Shown here piece by piece: positions 46,213 to 54,158 of a stretch of 54,158 nucleotides of DNA (positions are counted from its first letter, which is position 1; the number at the start of each line of letters is the position of its first letter). Origin of the DNA: an uncultured Cytophagales bacterium (GTDB lineage: Bacteria > Bacteroidota > Bacteroidia > Cytophagales > Bernardetiaceae); NCBI GenBank assembly GCA_937136415.1, contig CAKZOK010000149.1, positions 1-54,158 of the forward strand, written 5' to 3'. The notes below the pieces were generated by a model. It saw nothing but the letters and a program-made list of their open reading frames with translations. It was not told the origin of the DNA and did no database searches. The position numbers and the translations under genes were made by a program.

Positions 46213-46248
46213 AATTACGAATTAGTAAATTACGAATTACGAATTATT
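46213..46248. repeat. Heptanucleotide array (AATTACG type)
   Basis: Five units with a seven-base period: AATTACG, AATTAGT, one extra A, AATTACG, AATTACG, AATTATT. AATTACGAATT occurs three times (46213, 46228, 46235). Confidence 0.75.
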
Positions 46249-46390
46249 GATTATCAATATTTCATAATTTATAAATTAATAACTCATATAGCTTTCAATT
46301 AAATAAGTTGTAGCTCTTATTTTACAGATTTATATTTTTGATTTCTGAAAGTTTACTTTCCAATCTTTCAGAGAAATTTTATTTTGATTG

Positions 46391-46425
46391 AACTGGTTAC
46401 TGGTCATTACTGACTGGTAACTGAT
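46391..46425. repeat. Heptanucleotide array (ACTGGT type)
   Basis: Five seven-base units: AACTGGT, TACTGGT, CATTACT, GACTGGT, AACTGAT. It abuts the nusG stop codon. Confidence 0.7.
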
Positions 46426-46426
46426 T

Positions 46427-47008
46427 TTACTCTTCTTTTTGTACTTGAGAATAATTCAGTTCTACTGGAGTACTTCTGCCAAAAATCTTAACAATCACAC
46501 TCAATTTTTTTCTTTCTTCTTGATGTTCTTCGATAGTTCCACTAAATCCAGCAAAAGGACCTTCCATTACTTTGATAGATTCTCCTACCATAAATTGAGT
46601 ATCATCTCTGACTTCATCTTGGTCAGCAGACTCTACTTTTCCTAATATGCGAGCAACTTCTGATTCTCTCATCGGAATTGGTTTGTCTGTTAGAGGTTGT
46701 CCATCTACTCTCAAAAAACCAATTACATTTGGTAGGTTAATGAGTTGGTGAATAAGCTCTCCACTATTTGGCGAATCTAAATCTACGTGTACAAGGACAT
46801 ACCCAGGTAAATAATTACGTTCAACTGCTACCTTTTTAGTTTTTCCATCTTTTGCTTTACGAATTTGGAATACTTTTTCGGTAGGGTTGATAATTTGACC
46901 AAAATATTCTTGTAGATTATTGATAACTATATCTTTTTCAAGATATTCTTTTACGCTGCGTTCTTTTCCAGAAACAACACGCAAAATGTACCATTTGAGT
47001 TCGCCCAT
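46427..47008 (-). CDS. nusG: Transcription termination/antitermination factor NusG
   Basis: 193 residues. The NGN domain starts ELKWYILRVVSGKERSVKEYLE and continues with VERNYLPGYVLVHVDLDS and LPNVIGFLRVDGQPLTDKPIPMRESEV. The C-terminal KOW motif is FMVGESIKVMEGPFAGFSGTIEE. NusG binds RNA polymerase and couples it to Rho or ribosomes. It follows secE after 52 bases, the standard order. Confidence 0.96.
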   Translation of the reverse strand: MGELKWYILRVVSGKERSVKEYLEKDIVINNLQEYFGQIINPTEKVFQIRKAKDGKTKKVAVERNYLPGYVLVHVDLDSPNSGELIHQLINLPNVIGFLRVDGQPLTDKPIPMRESEVARILGKVESADQDEVRDDTQFMVGESIKVMEGPFAGFSGTIEEHQEERKKLSVIVKIFGRSTPVELNYSQVQKEE

Positions 47009-47060
47009 AATTTGTTAGGAGTGTGTTGTAAGTTGTTGGTAATTTTTTTTAGTGTAATTT

Positions 47061-47258
47061 TTATCTATTAAAGATATTATAAATTTCACCTAGACCAAAT
47101 TGGAAGGCTTGATCCATTGCAAAAACAATGAGTGCAAAGATAAGAGATGCAATAAGTACAACGACAGAAGTCTGTTGAAGACTTTTGAAAGAAGACCAAG
47201 TTACATGTTCTGTCATCTCATCACGAGATTCTTGCAAAAATTCTATTACTTTTTTCAT
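47061..47258 (-). CDS. secE: Preprotein translocase subunit SecE
   Basis: 65 residues with one transmembrane helix (about 32-52, VVLIASLIFALIVFAMD) and the amphipathic motif FLQESRDEMTEHVTWSSFKSL before it. This is the short single-helix SecE form that clamps SecY. It starts 75 bases after the terminator of the tRNA-Trp gene and thus probably has its own promoter; no clear TAnnTTTG box was seen. Confidence 0.94.
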   Translation of the reverse strand: MKKVIEFLQESRDEMTEHVTWSSFKSLQQTSVVVLIASLIFALIVFAMDQAFQFGLGEIYNIFNR

Positions 47259-47333
47259 ACTGATTATAATTTGTCTTAATCGTAATTTAGTCTTTAGACT
47301 TTTTCTTTGAAATAGAGTAAAAAAACTCTAAAA

Positions 47334-47390
47334 AAAGTGAGTTTGATAGATGTTACATTAATTATTCTAATGTACTATCAAACTCACTTT
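47334..47390 (-). terminator. Long hairpin terminator after tRNA-Trp
   Basis: A perfect 16-bp stem (AAAGTGAGTTTGATAG at 47334-47349 with CTATCAAACTCACTTT at 47375-47390) extends into an inner TACATTA/TAATGTA stem. A T run follows on the minus strand. It separates tRNA-Trp from secE. Confidence 0.85.
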
Positions 47391-47451
47391 GTTGTAAATA
47401 TTTAGAAAAAATTAATTAATTTAGACTAAATCAGATTACTTATTTTACTTG

Positions 47452-47524
<73 letters not shown>

Positions 47525-47551
47525 TTGTTTTTAGTTGTCTTTAATGAAGTG

Positions 47552-47582
47552 CAAAATTACAATTTATTTTTGAATTGTCAAA
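47552..47582 (-). promoter_or_regulatory. Promoter of tRNA-Trp
   Basis: On the minus strand TTTG (47579-47582) and TAATTTTG (47552-47559) are separated by 19 nt, an exact match to the Bacteroidota -33/-7 consensus. Transcription would start about 20 bases before the mature 5' end. Confidence 0.65.
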
Positions 47583-47675
47583 TTTATTATTGATTATTTT
47601 TGAATTATTTGTAATTATAGCATTTTTTTCTAAAAAAAGGTTCAATAAATGATATTTTGTGGTGTATGAGGAATA

Positions 47676-47707
47676 AAAAAACCTAAGAAATAAATCTTAG
47701 GTTTTTT
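47676..47707 (-). terminator. Terminator of the susCD operon
   Basis: A perfect 13-bp stem (AAAAAACCTAAGA at 47676-47688 with TCTTAGGTTTTTT at 47695-47707) has a 6-nt loop and T runs on both sides. It lies 29 bases after the susD-like stop. Confidence 0.88.
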
Positions 47708-47736
47708 GTTAATCATTTATAATAAATGATTAAATA

Positions 47737-49305
47737 TTATTGAGCGTCCCAAAATAATTTGGTTGTAGTTTCATCTCCACCTATTGCTGAACCAGCAGCC
47801 GAGTACTGAGTACCGTTAAGCTGTTGTTCTGCGATTGGATAGGTAAAACGTAAAGGAAGTGTAACAGTAGCTTCTTCAGGAAGTGGACGCATGATTCCGA
47901 AGTCTAATCTTCTCCAAGTAGCCCAAGCTTCGATTCCTTCATTATAAAGAGCAACCCACATTTGGCGACCAATTTTGGTTTTGAAATCACCTTCAGCAGT
48001 TGCATAAGCTACATTTGGTTGTGCAAGATAATCTTCTACACCACTTACATTAAACTCTTCAAAAGAAGCTCTAATACCAGCAGCATAATGCTCTGCAGCC
48101 GAACCAGTTACTGAATATCCACCACGAGCAGCAGCTTCAGCCATTAAGAATCTCATTTCAGCATAATTGATGATAGTTACACCATAAGTAGGGTCTGTAT
48201 AAAGCGTACTACTTACTTTAGAGAAATTGCTAAAAGAGTTTGCAGTTCCATAAGTTCCACCAATAAATATTTTTGGGTTTCTTGAAGCACTAGATGCAGG
48301 TATTACAGTTCCAGCAGTAAGATACACCGTTTCATCATCATACATTACATACATATCTGTAGGCAATACATAATCAGAGCCACCAAATGGAACAGGATTA
48401 GCTTGTGCATAAGCTGTAACTCTAGGGTCTTTATTAGTATTTAGGTAGTCAGCAAATGTGTTTGACAAAACAAAGTCATTACGTCCACTAAGTACTAAGT
48501 CTTCATATACAGGACTTGTATTAGGAGATGCAGACATATATTCAAGTCTAACATTATCGCTATTACTTCCAAGTACTCCACCAGCTAATGCACTATTTAC
48601 AATAGAAACTGAGGCAGTTTTATCTACATCAGCAAGGCGCATTCCCATACGAAACTTTAAGCTATTTGCAAATTTTATCCATTGTCCCATATCTCCATTA
48701 AATACAGGGTCTTGTCCAGCCGAGAATCCTTGTGTTCCCATATCAGTGCTATTGATAGCAGCATCAATGCGAGTAAGCAATTCAGAGTAAACACCACGAG
48801 CATCGTCATATTTAGGGCTTAAATTAGTTACGTCAAGAGCTTCTGTATAAGGAATATTTCCAAAAACATCTACTAAAGTAGCATAAGTGTAAGCACTCAT
48901 GATTTCAATACAAGCAATTCTGTTTGTTAGAGTTGCTGTTCTTGCAGGGTCATTTTCGAGTTCTGTTTCAGTGATTTTTTTAGCTTCAGCCAAATCAATC
49001 AAAACATCTCTATATCCACTGTTCCAAAAGTTAGCAGGGATATTACGAGAAGTAAGGCTATACTGACTTTCTTCTGGATAAGTAGTCTGTGCCCAATATT
49101 GAGCATATAACCTAAAAGGGTTGTTATTTACACTGATACTACCTATTCTATCAAATCCCTCTTTTAATCCTTTAGTAAAAAGAGAAGGAGCACTTACTTG
49201 AGCAGGGTTGATTTTATCTGTATTTAGTTCTTCTAAGCGTTCATCACAACTTGTAAAAGTTGCAAAAGATGCTGCTAGAACTAAAGCAATTATTCTTTTT
49301 TTCAT
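47737..49305 (-). CDS. SusD/RagB-family nutrient-binding outer-membrane lipoprotein (522 aa)
   Basis: A lipoprotein signal (lipobox FTSC, Cys20) is followed by DERLEELNTDKINPAQV, the start typical of the SusD-like_2 group. Helical TPR-type units of the SusD fold follow (YWAQTTYPEESQYS ... RIACIEIMSAYTYATLVDVFGNIPYTEAL) and the C-terminal ALYNEGIEAWATWRRLDFG motif. SusD proteins sit as lids on the SusC barrel and capture an oligomeric nutrient at the cell surface. The absence of a linked hydrolase or binding protein leaves the substrate open (glycan or peptide). It follows the susC-like gene by 76 bases that contain a hairpin. Confidence 0.93.
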   Translation of the reverse strand: MKKRIIALVLAASFATFTSCDERLEELNTDKINPAQVSAPSLFTKGLKEGFDRIGSISVNNNPFRLYAQYWAQTTYPEESQYSLTSRNIPANFWNSGYRDVLIDLAEAKKITETELENDPARTATLTNRIACIEIMSAYTYATLVDVFGNIPYTEALDVTNLSPKYDDARGVYSELLTRIDAAINSTDMGTQGFSAGQDPVFNGDMGQWIKFANSLKFRMGMRLADVDKTASVSIVNSALAGGVLGSNSDNVRLEYMSASPNTSPVYEDLVLSGRNDFVLSNTFADYLNTNKDPRVTAYAQANPVPFGGSDYVLPTDMYVMYDDETVYLTAGTVIPASSASRNPKIFIGGTYGTANSFSNFSKVSSTLYTDPTYGVTIINYAEMRFLMAEAAARGGYSVTGSAAEHYAAGIRASFEEFNVSGVEDYLAQPNVAYATAEGDFKTKIGRQMWVALYNEGIEAWATWRRLDFGIMRPLPEEATVTLPLRFTYPIAEQQLNGTQYSAAGSAIGGDETTTKLFWDAQ

Positions 49306-49324
49306 CTTAATATATTTATTAAAA

Positions 49325-49359
49325 TTATCACGGTTTATTTTATGTATAAACCGTGATAA
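49325..49359 (-). other. Perfect hairpin between susC-like and susD-like genes
   Basis: TTATCACGGTTTAT (49325-49338) pairs perfectly over 14 bp with ATAAACCGTGATAA (49346-49359) around a 7-nt loop. No good T run follows, so it is more likely an mRNA-stabilising or processing hairpin than a full terminator. Confidence 0.75.
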
Positions 49360-49381
49360 GGTTTGTTACTGATTTTTTAGA

Positions 49382-52300
49382 TTAGAATGACACGTCAAGT
49401 TTGAAACCATACGTTTTTACAGTAGGATAAGAACCTGATAAGTAACCTTGAGCAGTACCTACACCTAAACCAGACTCTGGGTCAGCATAAGGAACATTTT
49501 TGCTAATTATCCACAAGTTTCTACCTACGATAGAGAAATCAACGCTAGTTGCTTTGATTTTGCTTGCAATCGTTTTAGGAAGTGAATAGCTGATAGCTAA
49601 TTCTCTTAATCTTACAGAAGATGCGTCATATACAGTGATTGACTCTGGGTTACGAGATTGGTTACCCCAGTAGAATGCTCCACCATAATTATTTGCTCTA
49701 GCATATGTAGTGTTAGGCTGTCCGTCAGAAGTAACACCTGGTAAAAGGATACCACCACCATCAGCAACATCATCACGAACTGGGTTGCCTTTGTCATTGT
49801 TAGCAGCTGTTTCAGGATAAAGACCTGTACCTCTACCATAGTGCATATCCAAAGAGAATACATCACCACCTTGTTGAATATCAATAAGGAAGCTAAGATT
49901 GATTCCTTTGTAAGAGAACATATTGTTGATACCCATGTTCCAATCTGGATTTGGATTACCAATAATTTGATCTGGAACTGCTTTATAGTAACCAGCATCA
50001 GTTATTACTCTTTCACCATTTAAGAACTCATAACCTGTTCCACGCATAACACCTAATGGCTGACCTACAGTAGCATTAGAAGAAGTCGCTTGGAAATTTG
50101 CAATTACGTAGTTTTCTGTATCACCAATAAGAGATAATACTTCGTTACGATTCAATGTAAAGTTGATGCTTGGGCTATAAGTAAATCCAGCCGTTTTAAC
50201 AGCAGTTCCACCTAATGTAAGCTCAATACCTCTATTTTGGATAGTACCAGCATTGATAAATGTAGAGTTATAACCTGTTGCACGAGATAACTGAACACTT
50301 AATAATTGATTACTTGTTTCTCTGTTATAAACAGCAAAATCAACATTTAATCTTCTTTTAAACATGCTCATCTCTAAACCAAGTTCAGTTTCAGCAGTAA
50401 TTTCAGGCTTCAAGTTACTATTGTTTTTAGTAGAAGGAAGAGTAGTAAGTACACCACCCTGGAAGTTGTTGTCACGAATATATACATCATTTACACGTAA
50501 TGCACGAGTGTCATTACCTACTGTACCATAACTTGCTCTAATTTTACCATAACTGATTTGGTCAATGTCCAAAAGTTCAGAGAAAACAAAACCTAGACCA
50601 ACTGAATAATAATCGTACTGATTATTTGCAGTAGGAAGAGCAGAAGAAACATCTATACGGTAGTTACCATCTAAGTAAAGGTAACCTTTATATCCTAAGT
50701 TTGCATTAGCAAAGTAACCATATACTTCTTTTTCACGCAAGTACTCATTAGGGAAAGGATTTGAATTAACAGAGTTACTCAAAGAGTATAACTCAGGAAC
50801 TGCAATACCACCACTTGTAGATTGTTGAGAGTACTGATAACGCTCTGATCTAAGATTAAATCCAACTAAACCAGCAAGAGAGAAATCATCAGAAAGCATT
50901 TTGTTTACAGACAAAATAGCATTGTAGTTATATTCAGAACTTTCGATATTTGTTCTTTGGTATCCAGAAGGCTCATCTGCTAAGTTTACACCAAATTCGG
51001 CAGCAACACTTCCAACAGCTCTTCTTTCTTCACGAATTTCTGTATAGTTATCAATAGTAGCAAAAGTAGAAAGGTTCAACCAATCTGTAAATTTATAATC
51101 TACTCCTACTTTACTAATTATACGGTCACGAGTATCAGAACTATAATTTTTGTGACGAGTCCAATAAGCATTATCTGTATAAAGAGGTGTTTGTGGGTCT
51201 AAAGGACTTGCGCCATTCCAAGTATAGTTTTTGCCTGTTTGGTCATAGATGTCTTTAAGAGCAAGAACATCTACGTTTGTTTGCCACCACTGACGGAAGT
51301 TAGACATAATGTTGTCAGTATATCCAGTAGAATAACGACCTACAACATCTTGTTTGTTGTATTGGAACATTACATTAGAAGATAACTTCTCTGTAAGTTT
51401 TAATGTACCATTAAAGTTGATTGTATTCTTAACAAGACTACTATTAGGAAGGATACCTTTTTGGTCTAAGTTATTATAACTCAAACGGTATGTTCCATTT
51501 TCATTTCCACCTTGTAAAGCAACACTATTGTTATAAATAACTTGTGTTTCGAAAAACTCTACAGGTGTATTTTCGCCTGCTTGCCAAGGTCTTGCTTGTC
51601 CAAAATTAGGAGATTCTGGAACAAATGAATCCCATTGATAAACATTTAAGTTTGGATCAAAAGCACCACCATAAGAACCATCTTCACCAGTAGGAACAAC
51701 TAAGTCATTTACACCATCACCATCTACGTCAATATCTTCAAAGTAACCAGTACTTCCATAGTATGCACCATAACCAGCACCATACTTGTCTTGATATTCA
51801 GCAAAAGTGCTTTTGTCAATAGTACCAATAGTAATTCCAGTACTGATGCTTACACCAATACCTTTACCTTTATTACCTTTTTTAGTAGTAATAAGAATAA
51901 CACCATTCTGTCCACGAGAACCATAAAGAGCTGTAGCAGATGCACCTTTCAAGATAGACATTGAAGCAATATCTTCAGGGTTAATATCAGCAGCAGGGTT
52001 ACCAAAGTCATAACCTCTACGACCACTTTCTTGTTGAGCAGTGTTATTTGCATTGTTTCCGATTGGAATACCATCAACTACAAATAAAGGTTGATTGCTT
52101 GTAAATGAAGAGTTACCACGAATAATAATATTTGTAGAACCTCCCATTGTATTGTTCTGACGAACTTGTACACCAGCAGCTTTACCAGAAAGTGAATTGA
52201 TAAAGTTAGTTTCTTTTACTGTAGAAACAGCAGCACCATCCAAATTTTGTTGAGAGTAAGCCAAAGATGCTTTTTCTCTTGAAATATTTTGAGCAGTAAC

Positions 52301-52612
52301 AACAACTTCTGTAAGCTCAGACGCTTCAGCAAGTGTGATGTCAATAGTTGTACGATTACCTATTTCTACTTCTTGTGAGGCATAGCCTACAAAACGAAAA
52401 ACAAGAACATCGTTCCCTTCAGGTACTACAATAGAGTATTTACCCTCTAGGTCGGTAGTTGTACCTGTATTTGTTCCTTTTACTTGTACAGTTGCACCAG
52501 GCAATGAGCCTTGAGTTGCATCTATTACTGTACCTGTAATGGTTCGCTGTGCCCACGCTGAACCGACCAGCATAAGGCTCATTAGCGCACTTAGTAATAA
52601 TTTTCTCTTCAT
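49382..52612 (-). CDS. SusC/RagA-family TonB-dependent outer-membrane transporter (1076 aa)
   Basis: A signal peptide (1-21, ending SAWA) is followed by a carboxypeptidase-regulatory-like domain (about 22-97, TITGTVIDATQGSLPGATVQVKGT in outline), a TonB box region (LTEVVVTAQ), the plug (about 115-235, with NIIIRGNSSFTSNQPLFVVDGIPIGN and SILKGASATALYGSRGQNGVILITTKKG as the family signatures) and a 22-strand barrel to the C-terminal Phe. It imports the ligand captured by the SusD lipoprotein in a TonB-ExbBD-driven step. No sigma/anti-sigma or hybrid sensor gene is adjacent. Confidence 0.95.
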   Translation of the reverse strand: MKRKLLLSALMSLMLVGSAWAQRTITGTVIDATQGSLPGATVQVKGTNTGTTTDLEGKYSIVVPEGNDVLVFRFVGYASQEVEIGNRTTIDITLAEASELTEVVVTAQNISREKASLAYSQQNLDGAAVSTVKETNFINSLSGKAAGVQVRQNNTMGGSTNIIIRGNSSFTSNQPLFVVDGIPIGNNANNTAQQESGRRGYDFGNPAADINPEDIASMSILKGASATALYGSRGQNGVILITTKKGNKGKGIGVSISTGITIGTIDKSTFAEYQDKYGAGYGAYYGSTGYFEDIDVDGDGVNDLVVPTGEDGSYGGAFDPNLNVYQWDSFVPESPNFGQARPWQAGENTPVEFFETQVIYNNSVALQGGNENGTYRLSYNNLDQKGILPNSSLVKNTINFNGTLKLTEKLSSNVMFQYNKQDVVGRYSTGYTDNIMSNFRQWWQTNVDVLALKDIYDQTGKNYTWNGASPLDPQTPLYTDNAYWTRHKNYSSDTRDRIISKVGVDYKFTDWLNLSTFATIDNYTEIREERRAVGSVAAEFGVNLADEPSGYQRTNIESSEYNYNAILSVNKMLSDDFSLAGLVGFNLRSERYQYSQQSTSGGIAVPELYSLSNSVNSNPFPNEYLREKEVYGYFANANLGYKGYLYLDGNYRIDVSSALPTANNQYDYYSVGLGFVFSELLDIDQISYGKIRASYGTVGNDTRALRVNDVYIRDNNFQGGVLTTLPSTKNNSNLKPEITAETELGLEMSMFKRRLNVDFAVYNRETSNQLLSVQLSRATGYNSTFINAGTIQNRGIELTLGGTAVKTAGFTYSPSINFTLNRNEVLSLIGDTENYVIANFQATSSNATVGQPLGVMRGTGYEFLNGERVITDAGYYKAVPDQIIGNPNPDWNMGINNMFSYKGINLSFLIDIQQGGDVFSLDMHYGRGTGLYPETAANNDKGNPVRDDVADGGGILLPGVTSDGQPNTTYARANNYGGAFYWGNQSRNPESITVYDASSVRLRELAISYSLPKTIASKIKATSVDFSIVGRNLWIISKNVPYADPESGLGVGTAQGYLSGSYPTVKTYGFKLDVSF

Positions 52613-53174
52613 GAGATTAGTGAATGTTAGTTTTGAATAAACAATAAATCAAATTTAATTTTTCGGAAGGTTGCTTTGGTAGCAAAATTGTTAAGGCAAT
52701 ATAAACATAATGTTACATTAAAACAATTTTTTTTAAAAAGCGTTCAAGCGAAATGATTTATGAAATTTGACTTTCCTCTATAAAAATTTAAGGAAAAATT
52801 GAAAATGCTATTTTTATCAAAAAAATAAAATGTAATTGTTTTTTGATGAAAATAGTTGATTTGAGTATTTATTAAAATATATTTTTAAGTATTAAAATGA
52901 ATAATTAAAATTAAAATAATAAGCATTTTCTCAAATACAATTTTCTATCTTGCCATAAATGTATATCATATCTTTTAATAATCCAAAATAAATATTGATT
53001 ATTTATTGCTTTATATGTCTAATTTATAATGAATTTAAAATAGATTCTTAACTGTAATGCGTTTTTATTTTAATAATTTATATTCTCTCATTTTATTTTG
53101 TAATTTTGAGTTTTAAATATTTTTAGTCTTATTAACCTTCTTATTTATTTCTTTATGGTTCATTTGGATAGTTA
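52613..53174. other. 562-base gene-free region upstream of susC-like gene
   Basis: Very AT-rich, no credible gene. Apart from the -7 candidate above I saw no operator-like inverted repeat or riboswitch. The right end contains out-of-frame codons that may continue the truncated gene at 53175-53468. Confidence 0.55.
52650..52657 (-). promoter_or_regulatory. Possible -7 element of the susCD operon
   Basis: TAAATTTG on the minus strand fits TAnnTTTG and lies 38 bases before the susC-like ATG. The nearest TTTG on the far side (52683-52686) is 25 nt away, a little too far. Confidence 0.4.
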
Positions 53175-53468
53175 TTATTTCAATAAAAAACGTGTATTGG
53201 CTTCGGTATAATTTTCAACCCCAAATTCAATAAAAATTGGTGTTATGTTTTCTATTTTGTTAATAATATATTGAATAATTCCATCATCACCCCATTGTGA
53301 AAATACCCTAAAATCATAGTCTTGTATGTTGTCAGAATTAAGTTGCTTGTTAATTTGGGTAAGCATTTTTCCTGTGAGCAACTTTTGTTCGTTTGCCAAA
53401 TCAATGGCTTGTTGCCCAGAAAGTATGTATTTGAGTCTTTGTAGGTATCCTTGTATTTTTGAAAACAT
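53175..53468 (-). pseudogene. Truncated remnant of a methyltransferase-like gene (97 aa left)
   Basis: The frame starts well (MFSKIQGYLQRLKYILSG) and leads to DYDFRVFSQWGDDGIIQYII and FIEFGVENYTEANTRFLLK, then stops at once. From memory, Bacteroidota proteins with this start continue into an NNNWSG-type segment and a FkbM-like methyltransferase domain of over 200 residues. After the stop, another frame encodes NNNYPNEP and then also stops, which would fit a frameshift followed by deletion. The alternative is a genuine short protein. It lies between riboflavin synthase and the susC-like gene, 39 bases after the former. Confidence 0.55.
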
Positions 53469-53507
53469 GAAGTTGTATGTAGTTGGAATGAATAATTTGT
53501 ACGAAAA

Positions 53508-54098
53508 TTAGCGATAAGCTTCAAACATTTTTTTGATATATTTTCCTACAATATCAAATTCGAGATTAACGACGGTGCCAATTTTAATGTCTTGAAAACT
53601 TGTATGTTCGTAAGTATAAGGAATAATTGCTACTTCAAAAGTATTTTTTTGAGCAGAAATAACCGTTAAACTTACTCCATTTACACATACAGAACCTTTT
53701 TCAACATTCATATTACCCGTCGAAGCATCATATTCAAATGTAAATCGCCAACTGCCTTTTTCATCTTGAATATTTTTACAAATAGCCGTTTGATCAACAT
53801 GCCCTTGTACAATATGTCCATCAAAACGAGCATTGGCAGCCAAACAACGCTCTAAATTAACCACAGAACCAACTTTGAGTTCTCCTAAGTTTGTTTTTTG
53901 TAAGGTTTCATCAATGGCAGTTACGCTGTGCCAGTTGTCGTTCAAATCTGTAACAGTCAAGCAAACACCATTATGAGAAACACTTTGATCAATTTTGAGT
54001 TCCTCCGAAATCTCAGATTCAATCAGAAAAATTAAATTTTGCTCTTCTTTGGTGATACTTTTTACTTTACCTGTACACTCTACAATTCCTGTAAACAT
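53508..54098 (-). CDS. ribE: Riboflavin synthase (alpha chain)
   Basis: 196 residues from the ATG at 54098; an upstream in-frame start would add ten residues not seen in the family, which begins MFTGIVE. Two lumazine-binding repeats are visible: repeat 1 (about 1-95, with SVSHNGVCLTVTDL) and repeat 2 (about 96-190, with GHIVQGHVDQ and SVCVNGVSLTVISA). The enzyme dismutates two 6,7-dimethyl-8-ribityllumazine molecules to riboflavin and a pyrimidine. No other rib gene lies inside the window. The 5' flank is cut soon after by the window edge. Confidence 0.95.
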   Translation of the reverse strand: MFTGIVECTGKVKSITKEEQNLIFLIESEISEELKIDQSVSHNGVCLTVTDLNDNWHSVTAIDETLQKTNLGELKVGSVVNLERCLAANARFDGHIVQGHVDQTAICKNIQDEKGSWRFTFEYDASTGNMNVEKGSVCVNGVSLTVISAQKNTFEVAIIPYTYEHTSFQDIKIGTVVNLEFDIVGKYIKKMFEAYR

Positions 54099-54158
54099 TT
54101 TTACTAAGTTAATGATTATTAAATTCAATAAAGGCTTTCCAAAGCAAGGTTTGAAAAG

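Larger units (their letters stand above)
46002..46426. other. 425-base gap between nusG and rplK with two heptanucleotide arrays
   Basis: No gene was found. It holds a seven-base-period array at 46213-46248 and another at 46391-46425, the latter ending one base before the nusG stop triplet. A CAAATCTA at 46197-46204 (TAGATTTG on the minus strand) fits a -7 box for rplK about 190 bases upstream of it, but no -33 partner was found. Confidence 0.65.

Noticed and set aside
46213..46425. CRISPR array in the nusG-rplK gap
   Set aside because: Units are seven bases without spacers, and no cas gene is present. No CRISPR-like array was seen anywhere in the window.

Overview
The window is about 54 kb of AT-rich chromosome from a marine-type member of the Bacteroidota, most likely order Cytophagales. 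The evidence is a type IX secretion (T9SS) C-terminal sorting domain, a SusC/SusD pair, two-component-regulator beta-propellers, SpoIIE-type phosphatases, PorE-like and other OmpA proteins, leaderless-looking starts without strong Shine-Dalgarno sequences, and Bacteroidota-style TAnnTTTG promoter elements. A resemblance to Bernardetia/Flexibacter is my impression only and has not been tested.

Layout. 1-8.7 kb: the 3' part of a TPR-CHAT protease-like gene, a TPR-like lipoprotein, a small membrane protein with a winged-helix tail, and a 1325-residue T9SS-exported adhesin-like protein. 8.7-9.4 kb: a gene-free stretch with nested inverted repeats. 9.4-16.5 kb: two SpoIIE/PP2C phosphatases (one fused to a periplasmic propeller, one to a receiver domain) flanking divIC and a DUF3137 gene. 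16.8-25.7 kb: envelope genes (LysM lytic transglycosylase, OmpA proteins, an omega-amidase-like nitrilase, a TspO-like membrane protein) and a HAMP-GAF-PAS sensor. 26.3-34.7 kb: a BatA-like VWA protein, a thioesterase, two SPOR-tailed paralogues, a PepSY-like protein, an FAD oxidoreductase, and a tandem pair of duplicated lipoprotein transcription units.

34.7-47.5 kb, nearly all on the minus strand: ndk, fabI and a lysoplasmalogenase, then a four-gene SMC-like Wadjet/MksBEFG (JetABCD) operon, then the ribosomal cluster tRNA-Trp, secE, nusG, rplK, rplA, rplJ, rplL. In most bacteria rplL is followed by rpoB and rpoC. Here rplL ends in a strong terminator and the next genes are the Wadjet-like operon. 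A near-identical sequence of about 25 nt lies at both ends of that operon, one copy inside the rplL terminator. This is the most interesting part of the window: an anti-plasmid/condensin-type island apparently inserted at a housekeeping junction.

47.7-54.1 kb: an orphan SusC/SusD transporter pair with a perfect hairpin between the two genes, a truncated gene fragment, and riboflavin synthase at the right edge. Protein names come from motif and architecture recognition by eye; no database search was run.
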